This document shows, one piece after another, positions 27,487-37,246 of a DNA stretch of 64,000 bases. Every line of letters begins with the position of its first letter. Positions within the stretch are counted from its first letter, which is position 1. The stretch covers positions 62,001 to 126,000 of the forward strand of contig JALSGP010000039.1 of assembly GCA_026982705.1 (NCBI GenBank). Reading direction: 5' to 3'. Origin of the DNA: Alphaproteobacteria bacterium (GTDB lineage Bacteria; Pseudomonadota; Alphaproteobacteria; Geminicoccales; Geminicoccaceae). A program made the position numbers and the translations under genes. The notes beneath the pieces were generated by a model. That model was not told where the DNA came from and ran no database searches. It worked only from the letters and a program-made list of their open reading frames with translations.

Positions 27487-28334
27487 CAGTCCCCTCCCCC
27501 GAGGCGGGCGAGATCCTGCGCCACTTCCTCCGGCAGCGCCTCGTCCTCGGCCTCGCCGAGATAGGCCTTGATCACCACCGGATCGGTGCGGATCCGCTCG
27601 GGGGTTCCCTCGGCGATCTTGCGGCCGTAGTCGAGCACGACGATGTGGTCGGAGATGCGCATGACCATGCTCATGTCGTGCTCGATGAGGAGGATGCCGA
27701 TGCGCTCGCGGTCGCGGATCTCCACCAGCAGTTCGGCCAGCTCCGCTGTCTCCCGGGGATTGAGGCCGGCCGCCGGCTCGTCGAGGCACAGGAGCCTGGG
27801 CTCGGTGCACATGGCGCGGGCGATCTCCAGCTTGCGCTGGTCGCCATAGGGGAGCGCGCCGGCGTCCCAGTCGGCCCGGGCCAGGAGGCCCATGCGGTCG
27901 AGCCAGTAGCGGGCGCGGTCCACCGCCTCCCGCTCGGCCGTGCGATAGCCCTTCCAGCCGAACAGGCCCAGCACCGTGTAGCCGGAGGCCCGCATGAGAC
28001 GGTTGTGCTGGGCCACCACCAGATTCTCCAGCGCCGTCATGTTGGCGAAGAGACGGATGTTCTGGAAGGTGCGGGCGATGCCGTGGCGGGGGATGCGGTA
28101 GCCGTCCTCCCGTTCCAGCAGCACCGGCCCGAAGCGGCCGTGGAAGACGAGGCGGCCCACCGTGGGCCGGTAGAAGCCGGTGAGGCAGTTGAAGACGGTG
28201 GTCTTGCCAGCGCCGTTGGGACCGATGATGGCGGTGATGCGGAGATCGTGGGCGGTGAAGGAGAGATCGTCGACGGCGACGAGGCCGCCGAAACGCATGG
28301 TGAGGTGTTCCACCTCCAGGAGCGGCGCGGTCAT
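27486..28334 (-). CDS. livG: Branched-chain amino acid ABC transporter ATPase LivG
   Basis: A 282-residue ATPase of the LivG class: Walker A GPNGAGKTTVFNCLTGFY, LivG-specific GIARTFQNIRLF with the inserted helix region (ASGYTVLGLFGWKGYRTAE), signature LPYGDQRKLEIARAM and Walker B LLCLDEPAAGLNP. It overlaps livM (ATGA) and livF (TGATG). Confidence 0.94.
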   Translation of the reverse strand: MTAPLLEVEHLTMRFGGLVAVDDLSFTAHDLRITAIIGPNGAGKTTVFNCLTGFYRPTVGRLVFHGRFGPVLLEREDGYRIPRHGIARTFQNIRLFANMTALENLVVAQHNRLMRASGYTVLGLFGWKGYRTAEREAVDRARYWLDRMGLLARADWDAGALPYGDQRKLEIARAMCTEPRLLCLDEPAAGLNPRETAELAELLVEIRDRERIGILLIEHDMSMVMRISDHIVVLDYGRKIAEGTPERIRTDPVVIKAYLGEAEDEALPEEVAQDLARLGGGD

Positions 28335-29650
28335 CGCGGCGCCTCCTCGCCCTCGCCGCGGCCGTGCAGCCGCACCGTGGGCTCGCGGAAGGCGAGCAGG
28401 CCGCGCGGCCGCCAGACCATGATGCCCACCATCGCGGCCCCGAACAACAGCATGCGGAACTGCTCGAACTCGCGGCCCAGTTCCGGCAGCACCACGATCA
28501 CCAGCGCCGCCAGCGCCACGCCGATCTGGCTGCCCATGCCGCCCAGCACCACGATGGCGAGAATGGTGGCGCTCTCGATGAAGGTGAAGCTCTCCGGACT
28601 GATGAAGCCCTGACGGGTGGCGAAGAAGGAGCCGGCGAAGCCGCCGAACATGGCGCCCAGGGCGAAGGCGGTGAGCTTGGTGTTGGTGGGATTGATGCCG
28701 AGGGCCTTGCAGGCGATCTCGTCCTCCCGGAGCGCCTCCCAGGCGCGGCCGATGGGCAGGCGGCGGATGCGCAGGACGAACCAGTTGGTGATCAGGGCGA
28801 GGATCAGGATGAGATAGTAGAGGAACACCACCCGGTGGAGGCTCGAATACTCGATGCCGAAGAACTGGTGGAAGGTCGTGCCTTCCGCGGAATAGCGCTT
28901 GAATTCGAGCCCGAAGAAGGTCGGCCGCGGAATGCCCGAGATGCCGTCCGGACCGTTGGTGACGTCGTACCAGTTCAGGAGGACGATGCGGATGATCTCG
29001 CCGAAGCCGAGGGTGACGATGGCGAGATAGTCGCCTCTGAGGCGCAGCACCGGGAAGCCCAGGAGGATGCCGGCGAGGGCGGCCAGCACGCCGGCGATGG
29101 GCAGCGCCTCCCAGAAGCCGAGACCGAACCACTGGGCGAAGAGGGCGTAGGAATAGGCCCCGACGGCGTAGAAGGCCACATAGCCCAGGTCCAGGAGCCC
29201 GGCGAGGCCCACCACGATGTTGAGTCCCCAGCCCAGCATCACGTAGATCAGCACGGTGGTGGCCACGTCCACCACGTAGCGGTTGCCGAAGGGGGTGAAG
29301 GGCAGGAGGAAGGCGACGAGGGCCGCGGCGACGCCGAACCAGCGGGCGTGGACGGTGAAGAAACGCGCGAAGGGACCGGCCTCGCCGCGGGCGCGACGGG
29401 CCGGACCCCGGACCGCGCGCAGGAAGGAGACGGCGAGATGGCCCAGGAAGACGGTGACGGTGCCGACGACCACCCAGTGGGGCCGGTAGACGAGCCCGAG
29501 GCGGCCCTCCTGGCCCACCAGCTGGAACCCCATCAGCGGCACGAACAGCACGAAGGCGACGAAGGCGGCGAGACCGGCCTCCTTCAGGGCGCGGACGAGG
29601 TCGAAGCCGCCGGCGGCGGTGCGGGGGCCGACGGTGGCGACGGTGCTCAT
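28331..29650 (-). CDS. livM: Branched-chain amino acid ABC permease LivM
   Basis: A 439-residue permease with an N-terminal extension of about 130 residues holding three hydrophobic segments, as in long LivM proteins. The core follows: GWGLNIVVGLAGLLDLGYVAFYAVGAY, LGFPVLRLRGDYLAIVTLGFGEI, and the ATPase-coupling EAA-like loop GRAWEALREDEIACKALGINPT. It forms the channel with LivH. Confidence 0.94.
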   Translation of the reverse strand: MSTVATVGPRTAAGGFDLVRALKEAGLAAFVAFVLFVPLMGFQLVGQEGRLGLVYRPHWVVVGTVTVFLGHLAVSFLRAVRGPARRARGEAGPFARFFTVHARWFGVAAALVAFLLPFTPFGNRYVVDVATTVLIYVMLGWGLNIVVGLAGLLDLGYVAFYAVGAYSYALFAQWFGLGFWEALPIAGVLAALAGILLGFPVLRLRGDYLAIVTLGFGEIIRIVLLNWYDVTNGPDGISGIPRPTFFGLEFKRYSAEGTTFHQFFGIEYSSLHRVVFLYYLILILALITNWFVLRIRRLPIGRAWEALREDEIACKALGINPTNTKLTAFALGAMFGGFAGSFFATRQGFISPESFTFIESATILAIVVLGGMGSQIGVALAALVIVVLPELGREFEQFRMLLFGAAMVGIMVWRPRGLLAFREPTVRLHGRGEGEEAPR

Positions 29651-29654
29651 GGCC

Positions 29655-30569
29655 TCACACCTTCTCGATCTCGGGCTTGCCCAGGAGCCCGGTGGGCAGG
29701 AAGATCAGCACGATGACGAGGATGGAGAAGGCCGCCACGTCCTTGTATTCGGTGGTGAAATAGCCGGACCAGAAGGCCTCCACCAGACCCAGCAGCAGCC
29801 CGCCCAGCATGGCCCCCGGGATGGAGCCGATGCCGCCCAGCACCGCGGCGGTGAAGGCCTTGATGCCGGCGAGGAAGCCGATGAAGAAATCCACCACGCC
29901 GTAGTAGAGGGTCGCCATGAGACCGGCGACGGCGGCCAGCGCCGCCCCCATCACGAAGGTGAGGGAGATGGTGCGGTCCACGTTGACGCCGCACAGCGCC
30001 GCCATCTTCAGATCCTGTTCGCAGGCGCGCTGGGCGCGGCCGAGGGGCGTGCGGGCGATGATCCAGGAGAAGATGGCCATCAGCACCAGCGTCAGCACGA
30101 CGATCATGATCTGCACGTTGCTGACGCGCACGGCGAAACCACCCTCCTCGGCGAGGATCCAGCCGCCGGTGACGATGGGCGGCACCGCCTTGACATTGGC
30201 GCCCTGGAGGAGCTGGACGTAGTTCTGCAGGAAGATGGACATGCCGATGGCGGAAATCAGCGGTGCCAGGCGGAAGGAGCCGCGCAGCGGCCGGTAGGCG
30301 AGGCGTTCCACCGTCCAGCCGTAGGCGGCGGTGAAGACCATGGCCAGGACCAGCACCAGCAGCAGCGCCAGGGGGATCCAGGTGATGCCGAGCACCCCCA
30401 GCAGCAGGAAGGTGATGATGGAGATGAAGGCCCCGATCATGTAGATCTCGCCATGGGCGAAATTGATCATGCCGATGATGCCGTAGACCATGCTGTAGCC
30501 GATGGCGATGAGGCCGTACATCATCCCGAGCGTCAGCCCGTTGATGAGCTGCTGGAGGAAGTAGAGCAT
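29655..30569 (-). CDS. livH: Branched-chain amino acid ABC permease LivH
   Basis: A 304-residue permease beginning LINGLTLGMMYGLIAIGYSMVYGIIGMINFAHGE, the LivH signature. The coupling loop is TPLGRAQRACEQDLKMAALCGVNVD. AGGAGG lies ten bases upstream of the ATG. It is the first gene of the livHMGF-DUF6867 operon. The periplasmic binding protein that normally accompanies these genes is missing from the window. Confidence 0.94.
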   Translation of the reverse strand: MLYFLQQLINGLTLGMMYGLIAIGYSMVYGIIGMINFAHGEIYMIGAFISIITFLLLGVLGITWIPLALLLVLVLAMVFTAAYGWTVERLAYRPLRGSFRLAPLISAIGMSIFLQNYVQLLQGANVKAVPPIVTGGWILAEEGGFAVRVSNVQIMIVVLTLVLMAIFSWIIARTPLGRAQRACEQDLKMAALCGVNVDRTISLTFVMGAALAAVAGLMATLYYGVVDFFIGFLAGIKAFTAAVLGGIGSIPGAMLGGLLLGLVEAFWSGYFTTEYKDVAAFSILVIVLIFLPTGLLGKPEIEKV

Positions 30570-30670
30570 CGGCGCGGGGCCTCCTGGTTCTCGATCGCGG
30601 CTCGGCGACGGCGCGACGGGCGGACGGCACGACGGACGGGGTACACCCGACGGGGTGCCCTCCGGTTCCG

Positions 30671-30696
30671 GGCGGGCGCTTTAGCGGAAGCCCGCC
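30671..30696 (-). terminator. Hairpin between the CoxL-type gene 2 and livH
   Basis: GGCGGGC pairs with GCCCGCC around an inner stem (CTT/AAG), giving a stable stem with one small bulge. It lies 45 bases downstream of the stop of the second CoxL-type gene and before livH. It has no U-run. Probably ends the CoxL transcript. Confidence 0.5.
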
Positions 30697-30740
30697 GGGC
30701 GCGCAAGGCGTCGGCCGGGATCCCCCGCCCCCGGGAACGG

Positions 30741-33059
30741 TCAGCCGCCGGCGGCGGCGACGGCGGCGCGCACCCGCGCCGGCGTGAGGGGCATGTCGAG
30801 ATGGCGGATGCCCAGCGGTGCCAGGGCGTCCATCACCGCGTTGACCACCGCCGGCGGCGCGCCGATGCTGCCGGCCTCGCCGCAGCCCTTGACGCCGAGC
30901 GGATTGTGACGGCAGGGGATCTCGATGTAGGAGAAGTCCACGAAGGGCAGGCGGTCGGCCCGCGGCAGGGCGTAGTCGGCGAAGCTGCCGGTGAGCAGCT
31001 GGCCCCAATCGGGATCGAAGACCGCGTGCTCCAGCAGCGCCTGGCCCACCCCCTGGGCGATGCCGCCGTGGACCTGGCCGGCCACCAGCAGCGGGTTCAG
31101 CACCACGCCGAAGTCGTCCACCACCGTGTAACGGACGAGATCGACGGTCCCGGTCTCCGGGTCCACCTCCACCTCGGCGATGTGACAGCCGTTGGGATAT
31201 GAGTAGGCGGACAGCGTGATCTCGGCGTCGGCGTCGAGCCCGGATTCGAGACCGGCCGGCCGCTCCCGCCAGCTCGCCACCAGGCGGGCGAGTTCGAGCA
31301 GGGCGATCTCCCGGTCGGTGCCCCGCACCCGGAAGACGCCGTCGGCGAACACCACGTCGTCGACGGCCGCCTCGAAATGATGGGCGGCGGCGAGACGGCC
31401 CTTCTCGATCACCCGCGCCGCCGCCTCCAGCAGCGCCGTGCCCTCGGCGGTGAGCGAGCGCGAGCCGCCGGTCCCGCCACCCTCCTCCATGACGTCGGTG
31501 TCCCCCTGCACCACGCGCACCCGCTCCGGCGGCACGCCCAGCCGCTCGGCCAGGATCTGGGCGTAGGCGGTCTCGTGGCCCTGTCCGGTGGACTGGGTCC
31601 CCACCGCCACCTCCACCGTGCCGTCTTCGAGAAAGCGTACCCGCGCCCGTTCCTCGGCATCGCCCATGGTGGCCTCGATGTAGTAGGCCATGCCGATGCC
31701 GCGCAGCCGTCCGCGCCGGCGCGCCTCCTCCCGCCGTGCCGCCGCCCCCGCCCAGTCGGCCCGGGTCATGCAGGCCTCCATCAGGCGCACGAACTCTCCC
31801 GAATCGTAGGTCTCGCCGGCGGCGGTCCGGTAGGGCATCTCCTCCGGTGCGATCATGTTGCGCCGGCGCAGCTCCTCCGGCGGCAGGCCGAGCTCGCGGG
31901 CGGCCACGTCCACCAGCCGCTCCAGGGCGTAGATGCTCTCCGGCCGGCCCGCGCCGCGATAGGCGTCCACCGGCTGGGTGTTGGTGAAGACGCCGAGGAC
32001 GCCGTAGGAGACGGCGGGGATGCGATAGACGCCGGTGAGCACCTTGAGGGCGGCGAGGGTGGGGATGAAGGGGGCGTAGTTGGAGAGATAGGCGCCCATG
32101 TCGGCCCGCACCCGCACCCGGTAGGCGAGCATGCGGGCATCGGCGTCGAAGGCGAGCTCGGCCACGGTGACGTGACCACGGCCATGGGTGTCGGCGAGAA
32201 AGCTCTCGCCACGGCCGGCCGTCCAGCGCACCGGGCGGCCGAGGGTGTGGGCGGCCCAGGCCACCATCACGTATTCGGGATAGACGAAGATCTTCATGCC
32301 GAAGCCGCCGCCCACGTCGGGGGTGCGCACGCGGATGCGCGCTTCCGGCAGCCCCAGCAGCCGGGCCAGCAGTTGGCGATGCAGCCACACGCCCTGGGAG
32401 GGCACCCACACCACCAGCCGCCCCGTCCCTTCCTCGGGATGGGCGAGGCAGGCGCGCGGCTCCATGGCACAGGGCACGACACGGTTGTTGACGAGCTCGA
32501 GGCGGGTGACGTGGGCGGCGCGGGCGAAGGCCTCGGCCACCGCCGCCTCGTCGCCGAAGTGCCAGTCGAAGGCGACGTTGCGGGGCGCCGCCTCGTGGAG
32601 GGTCACGGCGGCGGCGTCGGCGCGGGCCGGGTCCACCACCGCCGGCAGCTCCTCCCAGTCCACCGCCACCGCCTCCGCCGCCGCTTCCGCCGCCGCACGG
32701 CTCTCGGCCACCACGAAGGCCACCGCCTCGCCCGCGTGGCGCACGCGGTCGCGGGCCAGCACCGGCCGCGGCGGATCGGCGCGGCGGCTGCCGTCGCGGT
32801 TCTTGAGGGGCACGAGGCAGGGGATGTGCATCCGCCCCTCGGGATCCATGCGCTCGGCCGTCACCACCGCCACGACGCCCTCGACGGCCTCCGCCGCCGT
32901 CACGTCGACGGAGCGGATGCGGGCGTGGGCGACGGGGCTGCGCACCACCGCGAGATGGAGCGCGCCGTCGATGCGGAGGTCGTCGAGAAAGCGGCCCCGG
33001 CCGGTGACGAAGCGCCGATCCTCGAGCCTGCCGACGGGCTGACCGATGCCGAACTTCAC
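30741..33059 (-). CDS. CoxL-type molybdopterin-binding hydroxylase subunit (copy 2)
   Basis: The 772-residue product is a second large subunit of the xanthine-dehydrogenase family, clearly paralogous to the gene at 16118-18427. Both begin KFG/RFG(I/V)GQxV.R.EDxRxVTGRGRxxDD and share [30 protein letters not shown], [21 protein letters not shown] and the terminal [15 protein letters not shown]. The active-site loop is again AYRGAGR, so this is not a form I CO dehydrogenase. GTG 33059 is chosen because GGGAGG lies seven bases upstream and homology begins there. No small or medium subunit genes adjoin it. The substrate may be an aldehyde, purine or N-heterocycle. Confidence 0.92.
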   Translation of the reverse strand: MKFGIGQPVGRLEDRRFVTGRGRFLDDLRIDGALHLAVVRSPVAHARIRSVDVTAAEAVEGVVAVVTAERMDPEGRMHIPCLVPLKNRDGSRRADPPRPVLARDRVRHAGEAVAFVVAESRAAAEAAAEAVAVDWEELPAVVDPARADAAAVTLHEAAPRNVAFDWHFGDEAAVAEAFARAAHVTRLELVNNRVVPCAMEPRACLAHPEEGTGRLVVWVPSQGVWLHRQLLARLLGLPEARIRVRTPDVGGGFGMKIFVYPEYVMVAWAAHTLGRPVRWTAGRGESFLADTHGRGHVTVAELAFDADARMLAYRVRVRADMGAYLSNYAPFIPTLAALKVLTGVYRIPAVSYGVLGVFTNTQPVDAYRGAGRPESIYALERLVDVAARELGLPPEELRRRNMIAPEEMPYRTAAGETYDSGEFVRLMEACMTRADWAGAAARREEARRRGRLRGIGMAYYIEATMGDAEERARVRFLEDGTVEVAVGTQSTGQGHETAYAQILAERLGVPPERVRVVQGDTDVMEEGGGTGGSRSLTAEGTALLEAAARVIEKGRLAAAHHFEAAVDDVVFADGVFRVRGTDREIALLELARLVASWRERPAGLESGLDADAEITLSAYSYPNGCHIAEVEVDPETGTVDLVRYTVVDDFGVVLNPLLVAGQVHGGIAQGVGQALLEHAVFDPDWGQLLTGSFADYALPRADRLPFVDFSYIEIPCRHNPLGVKGCGEAGSIGAPPAVVNAVMDALAPLGIRHLDMPLTPARVRAAVAAAGG

Positions 33060-33134
33060 CGCGCCGCCTCCCTCGAGGGGGGTCCGCCGCCACTCTAGCC
33101 GCTCGCGGCCGGCTGCCAAGCACCGCCGCGATGC

Positions 33135-33162
33135 GGACGGGCCGCCCGCGGGCGGCCCGTCC
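33135..33162 (-). terminator. 28-base palindrome, probable terminator of the cyclase-family gene
   Basis: Perfect 14+14 palindrome (left half GGACGGGCCGCCCG) 18 bases past the stop of the cyclase-family gene and 76 bases before the CoxL-type start. It can fold as a 12-pair stem with a CGCG loop. No T-run follows. Confidence 0.6.
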
Positions 33163-33180
33163 CGGCGGCGGAGATCCGCC

Positions 33181-34005
<825 letters not shown>

Positions 34006-34117
34006 GGCTCGATCCCTCCCTGTCATCGGACATGTCGTGATGCGGGCGAATGGTGCCGCGACGGGACCGTCGGTGCAAGGACGGGTGATGGTGCGGGAAG
34101 CGTTGGCGGAAAGGTCG

Positions 34118-34194
34118 TGGTCGGAGCGGGCGGATTCGAACCGCCGACCCCCAGTCCCCCAGACTGGTGCGCTACCAGGCTGCGCTACGCTCCG
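34118..34194 (-). tRNA. tRNA-Pro (anticodon GGG)
   Basis: On the minus strand the sequence folds into a full cloverleaf: acceptor CGGAGCG/CGCTCCG, discriminator A, T-loop GGTTCGAATCC, and anticodon arm CCAGT-CTGGGGG-ACTGG, which gives anticodon GGG for the CCC codon. CCA is encoded (34118-34120). It is 77 bases including CCA and stands alone between two protein genes. Confidence 0.97.
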
Positions 34195-34203
34195 CCTGCC
34201 GGC

Positions 34204-34232
34204 CATATAGAGGGCCGGCAGGTTCCCGGCAA
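34204..34232 (-). promoter_or_regulatory. Promoter of tRNA-Pro
   Basis: Read on the minus strand, -35 TTGCCG (34227-34232) and -10 TATATG (34204-34209) are 17 bases apart. The -10 box is an isolated AT patch in GC-rich DNA. The tRNA begins 10 bases past the -10 box. Confidence 0.6.
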
Positions 34233-34306
34233 CGGCGCGCCACACGCTTGGCCCCACGCCCAGCCGCCGCTACCGTCGGCGCGGATCACGGCGGGGGAGG
34301 CCGTCC

Positions 34307-35170
34307 ATGCGTCTGCTCTCCTTCATCCACGGCGACCGGGCCAGCTTCGGCCTGCGCACCGACCGCGGCATCGTCGATCTCGGCGCCCGTCTCGGCGGCC
34401 GGGTGGCCGATCTGCGCGCGCTCCTCGATCTGCTGGACCGTGGCATGACGCTGCCGGATCTGCGCGGGGCGGAGGCCGACTTCCGCGCGGACGAGATCAC
34501 CTGGCTGCCCCCCGTGCCGCGGCCGGGCAAGATCCTCTGCGTGGGCCTCAACTACGCCGAACACCGGGAGGAGACGGGCGGTCGCGGCGCCCATGCCCAT
34601 CCCACCCTCTTCGTCCGCTTCCCGGACAGTCTCGTGGGCCACCGCCGACCCCTGCGCCATCCCGGCATCTCCCAACAGTACGACTATGAGGCGGAGCTCG
34701 CCGTGGTGATCGGCCGCCGCGCCTTCGACGTGCCGGCGGCGCGGGCGTGGGAGGTGGTGCTGGGCGTCTCCTGCTTCATGGACGGTTCGGTCCGGGACTT
34801 CCAGTTCCACACCGGCCAGTTCACCCCGGGCAAGAACTTCCGCGAGAGCGGCGCCTTCGGACCGGAGATCGTCACCCTCGACGAGGTGCGCGAGGGTTTC
34901 GGCGCACGGGTGATCCGCTGCGTGGTGGACGGCGAGGAGCGCCAGCGCGCCACCCTGGGCGAGATGATCTTCGACGTCCCCGCGCTGGTGGCCTACGTCA
35001 CCCGCTGGACGGTGTTGGAGCCCGGGGACGTGATCGCCACCGGCACGCCGGGCGGTGTGGGTTTCGCCCGCACGCCGCCGCGCTTTCTCGCCCCGGGCAG
35101 CCGGGTGGTGGTGGAGATCGACGGGGTGGGACGCCTCGAGAACACCGTACGGGCGGCCGAGGGGGCCTAG
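34307..35170 (+). CDS. Fumarylacetoacetate hydrolase family protein
   Basis: A 287-residue FAH-family enzyme, a group that cleaves or decarboxylates beta-keto/2-oxo acids in aromatic and sugar-acid catabolism. Visible core: KILCVGLNYAEHREE, the metal ligands in YDYEAELAVVIGR, and the closing TGTPGGVGFARTPPRFLAPG. The usual NDxSARD segment reads MDGSVRDFQ and the GKSFD segment reads GKNFRESG, normal variations within the family. GGGGAGG lies before the ATG. No pathway neighbours define the substrate. Confidence 0.9.
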   Translation: MRLLSFIHGDRASFGLRTDRGIVDLGARLGGRVADLRALLDLLDRGMTLPDLRGAEADFRADEITWLPPVPRPGKILCVGLNYAEHREETGGRGAHAHPTLFVRFPDSLVGHRRPLRHPGISQQYDYEAELAVVIGRRAFDVPAARAWEVVLGVSCFMDGSVRDFQFHTGQFTPGKNFRESGAFGPEIVTLDEVREGFGARVIRCVVDGEERQRATLGEMIFDVPALVAYVTRWTVLEPGDVIATGTPGGVGFARTPPRFLAPGSRVVVEIDGVGRLENTVRAAEGA

Positions 35171-35238
35171 GGAGGGGCGGCCCGCCGCGCGCAGGGGACG
35201 GTGCTTCGCCCTTGTCCCGGCGAAGGTGCGCCGCCACT

Positions 35239-36348
35239 GTGGCGCGGGACGGCGGAGATCCGCGGAGCGTGCGCGCCGGGGACGGACCCTCGCTGGAACG
35301 GCTGCTGGACCGCATCGCCGGCCTCGGCATCCTGGCGCTGCTGCTGCTCGGCACCGTGCTGGTGCTGCGCCCCTTCTTCTCGCCGCTGCTGTGGGGGGTG
35401 GTGCTGGCCTTCTCCACCTGGCCGGCCTACGCCCGCCTCGAACGGTGGTGCGGCCGCCGGCGCGGTCTCGCGGCGCTCTTCATGACCCTCGGCCTCGCCG
35501 TGGCCTTCGTGCTGCCGCTGGTGCTGGTGGGGGTGAGCCTCGCCGGCAACGCCCGCGAGCTGGCGGAGGAGGTGGTGGCGCTGCTGGAGCGGGGCCTGCC
35601 GGAGCCGCCGGCCTGGCTCGCCGCCCTCCCGCTGGTGGGCGGTCTCCTCGCCGAGAGCTGGCGGGCGGTGGCGACCGACCCGGAACGCCTGCTGCCCTTC
35701 CTCCAGCCGCTGCTGGGCCCGCTGCGCGATCTGGCGCTGGCCGGCGGAGCCGTGATCGGGACCGGCCTCGTCCAGATGATCACCGCCGTGCTCATGGCCT
35801 ATTTCTTCTACCGCGACGGCGCGGCCCTGGGCCGCCGGGTGCGGCGGCTGGCCGGACGCGTGGCCGGCCCCAGTGCCGACCACTATTTCGAGGTGGCCCA
35901 GACGACGCTGCGGGGCGTGGTCTACGGCACCGTGGGCACCGCCATCGTGCAGGCGGCCCTCGCCGTCGTCGGCTTCCTGATCGCCGGCGTGCCGACCGCC
36001 TTCCTGCTGGGCTTCCTCACCTTCCTGCTGGCGCTGTTCCCGGTGGGAGCGCCCCTGGTGTGGCTGCCGGTGGCGCTGTGGCTGTTCCACGCCGGCGGCT
36101 GGCCCTGGGGCGTGTTCATGCTGCTGTGGGGCGGGCTGGTGGTGAGCGGGTCCGACAACATCGTCCGTCCCTGGCTCATCAGCCGCGGCAGCAAGCTGCC
36201 CTTCCTGCTGGTGTTCGTGGGCGTGATCGGTGGGGTGGTGGCCTTCGGCTTCCTCGGCATCTTCCTGGGCCCCACCCTGCTGGCCCTGGCGGTGGCGCTG
36301 GTGCGGGAATGGAGCGGCGACGGTCCCGCCGAAGGACCCGCCGGATGA
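35239..36348 (+). CDS. AI-2E family (PerM/UPF0118) membrane permease
   Basis: A ~369-residue membrane protein with seven or eight hydrophobic segments, in the AI-2E transporter/PerM pattern: an N-terminal helix pair, a long amphipathic stretch (residues ~100-190), then LMAYFFYRDG and the C-terminal FPVGAPLVWLPVALWLF and SGSDNIVRPWLISRGSKLP motifs. Family members export the quorum signal AI-2 or act as Na+/H+ antiporters; the function of this one is unknown. Two in-frame GTG starts are possible (35239, 35269); neither has an ideal ribosome-binding site, so the first few residues are uncertain. Confidence 0.88.
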   Translation: MARDGGDPRSVRAGDGPSLERLLDRIAGLGILALLLLGTVLVLRPFFSPLLWGVVLAFSTWPAYARLERWCGRRRGLAALFMTLGLAVAFVLPLVLVGVSLAGNARELAEEVVALLERGLPEPPAWLAALPLVGGLLAESWRAVATDPERLLPFLQPLLGPLRDLALAGGAVIGTGLVQMITAVLMAYFFYRDGAALGRRVRRLAGRVAGPSADHYFEVAQTTLRGVVYGTVGTAIVQAALAVVGFLIAGVPTAFLLGFLTFLLALFPVGAPLVWLPVALWLFHAGGWPWGVFMLLWGGLVVSGSDNIVRPWLISRGSKLPFLLVFVGVIGGVVAFGFLGIFLGPTLLALAVALVREWSGDGPAEGPAG

Positions 36349-36715
36349 CGGCGGGACGGGACCGGCCGGAAGATCCGCGAAGGCGCGGGGATCCCCGCGG
36401 GCGCGGACACGGATGCGCCGCGCCGCCGTCGGTGCCGGCATGGCCCGGGATCGCACCGGCGGCGGGACGACGGACCGGCGCAGGCCACCGGCCACTTCCG
36501 GACGGGGACTCTCGCGCCCCGGAAGGGGAATGGGCGATCGACGGCGCAGCGGGGCCGGATAGGCGGGAGTCCCCGCGCGCCGGGGCGCGACGGCCCGCCG
36601 CGGTCCGTCGGGAAGGCCGGACCTCGCCGGTCCTCGGGACGGGTCGAGCGCCGTCTCGCCCGCCTTCCGGTACGGCCACCCCCGCCCTCGCCGCATCCGC
36701 CCCGCCGAGGGCCGC
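36349..36715. other. Intergenic stretch without a supported gene
   Basis: 367 bases between the converging permease and Sel1 genes. A perfect 16-base palindrome (CGCGGGGA/TCCCCGCG, 36384-36399) lies 36 bases after the permease stop and could act in termination. Further down is an imperfect inverted repeat around 36422-36474. Frames are open only because of the high GC; their translations are Arg/Pro/Gly-rich without any recognisable domain. Confidence 0.6.
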
Positions 36716-37093
36716 TCACACGCCGAGCTTGGCCATGCGCTTCTGGGCCTCGTCCAGCTGCCGCGGGGTGAGATGGGCGCGCAGCTTGATCATGAGGTCG
36801 GCGGCGAGACGGTCGCCGTCGCGGGCGGCCTGCGCCAGCAGCACGTAGGCGGTGACGGGATCCTTGCGGACGCCGCGACCGGTCATGTGCATGTAGGCGA
36901 GGCTGGTGCGGGCGCGGGGATGTCCCTTGCGGGCCGCCTGTTGGAACCAGCGGGCGGCGAGCACGTCGTCCTTCGGGACGCCGCGCCCCTGCGCGCAGGC
37001 GACGCCCAGCAGGAACATGGACTCGGTGTGTCCGTCCTCGGCCGCGAAGCGCAGCGCCTCGATGCGCCGTTTGAGTTCGTCCTCGCCGCTCAT
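36716..37093 (-). CDS. Small Sel1-repeat protein
   Basis: A 125-residue protein made mainly of two Sel1-like repeats: SMFLLGVACAQGRGVPKDDVLAARWFQQAARKGH and its follower ARTSLAYMHMTGRGVRKDPVTAYVLLAQAARDGD (each 34-36 residues). A short helical tail comes next (LTPRQLDEAQKRMAKLGV). Sel1 repeats are alpha-solenoid protein-binding modules. There is no signal peptide, so it is likely cytosolic. GGAG lies six bases before ATG 37093; the frame stays open upstream but those residues lack repeat character. Partner unknown. Confidence 0.85.
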   Translation of the reverse strand: MSGEDELKRRIEALRFAAEDGHTESMFLLGVACAQGRGVPKDDVLAARWFQQAARKGHPRARTSLAYMHMTGRGVRKDPVTAYVLLAQAARDGDRLAADLMIKLRAHLTPRQLDEAQKRMAKLGV

Positions 37094-37246
37094 CTCGGCT
37101 CCCGCAGCACCGGGCGACGGCCCGAGTCTGCCGCGCCGATCTTGCCGAAGCGTTAACGCCACCGTCCCGTCGTCGGACATTCGCGGGGCATTCGCGGGGG
37201 AGACCGCACATCTCCGCGCATGGCGGGCCACCGCCGGCCTCCCCGC

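Noticed and set aside
16118-33059. Aerobic CO dehydrogenase (form I CoxL)
   Set aside because: Both CoxL-type proteins have AYRGAGR rather than AYRCSFR at the active-site loop, and coxM/coxS are missing. CO oxidation is not supported.
34118-34194. tRNA-Pro as an integration site for a mobile element
   Set aside because: No integrase, direct repeat of the tRNA 3' end or foreign gene block lies on either side.
36349-36715. A protein gene in the 367-base gap after the AI-2E family permease
   Set aside because: Open frames on both strands have skewed composition and no motif; no ribosome-binding site supports a start.
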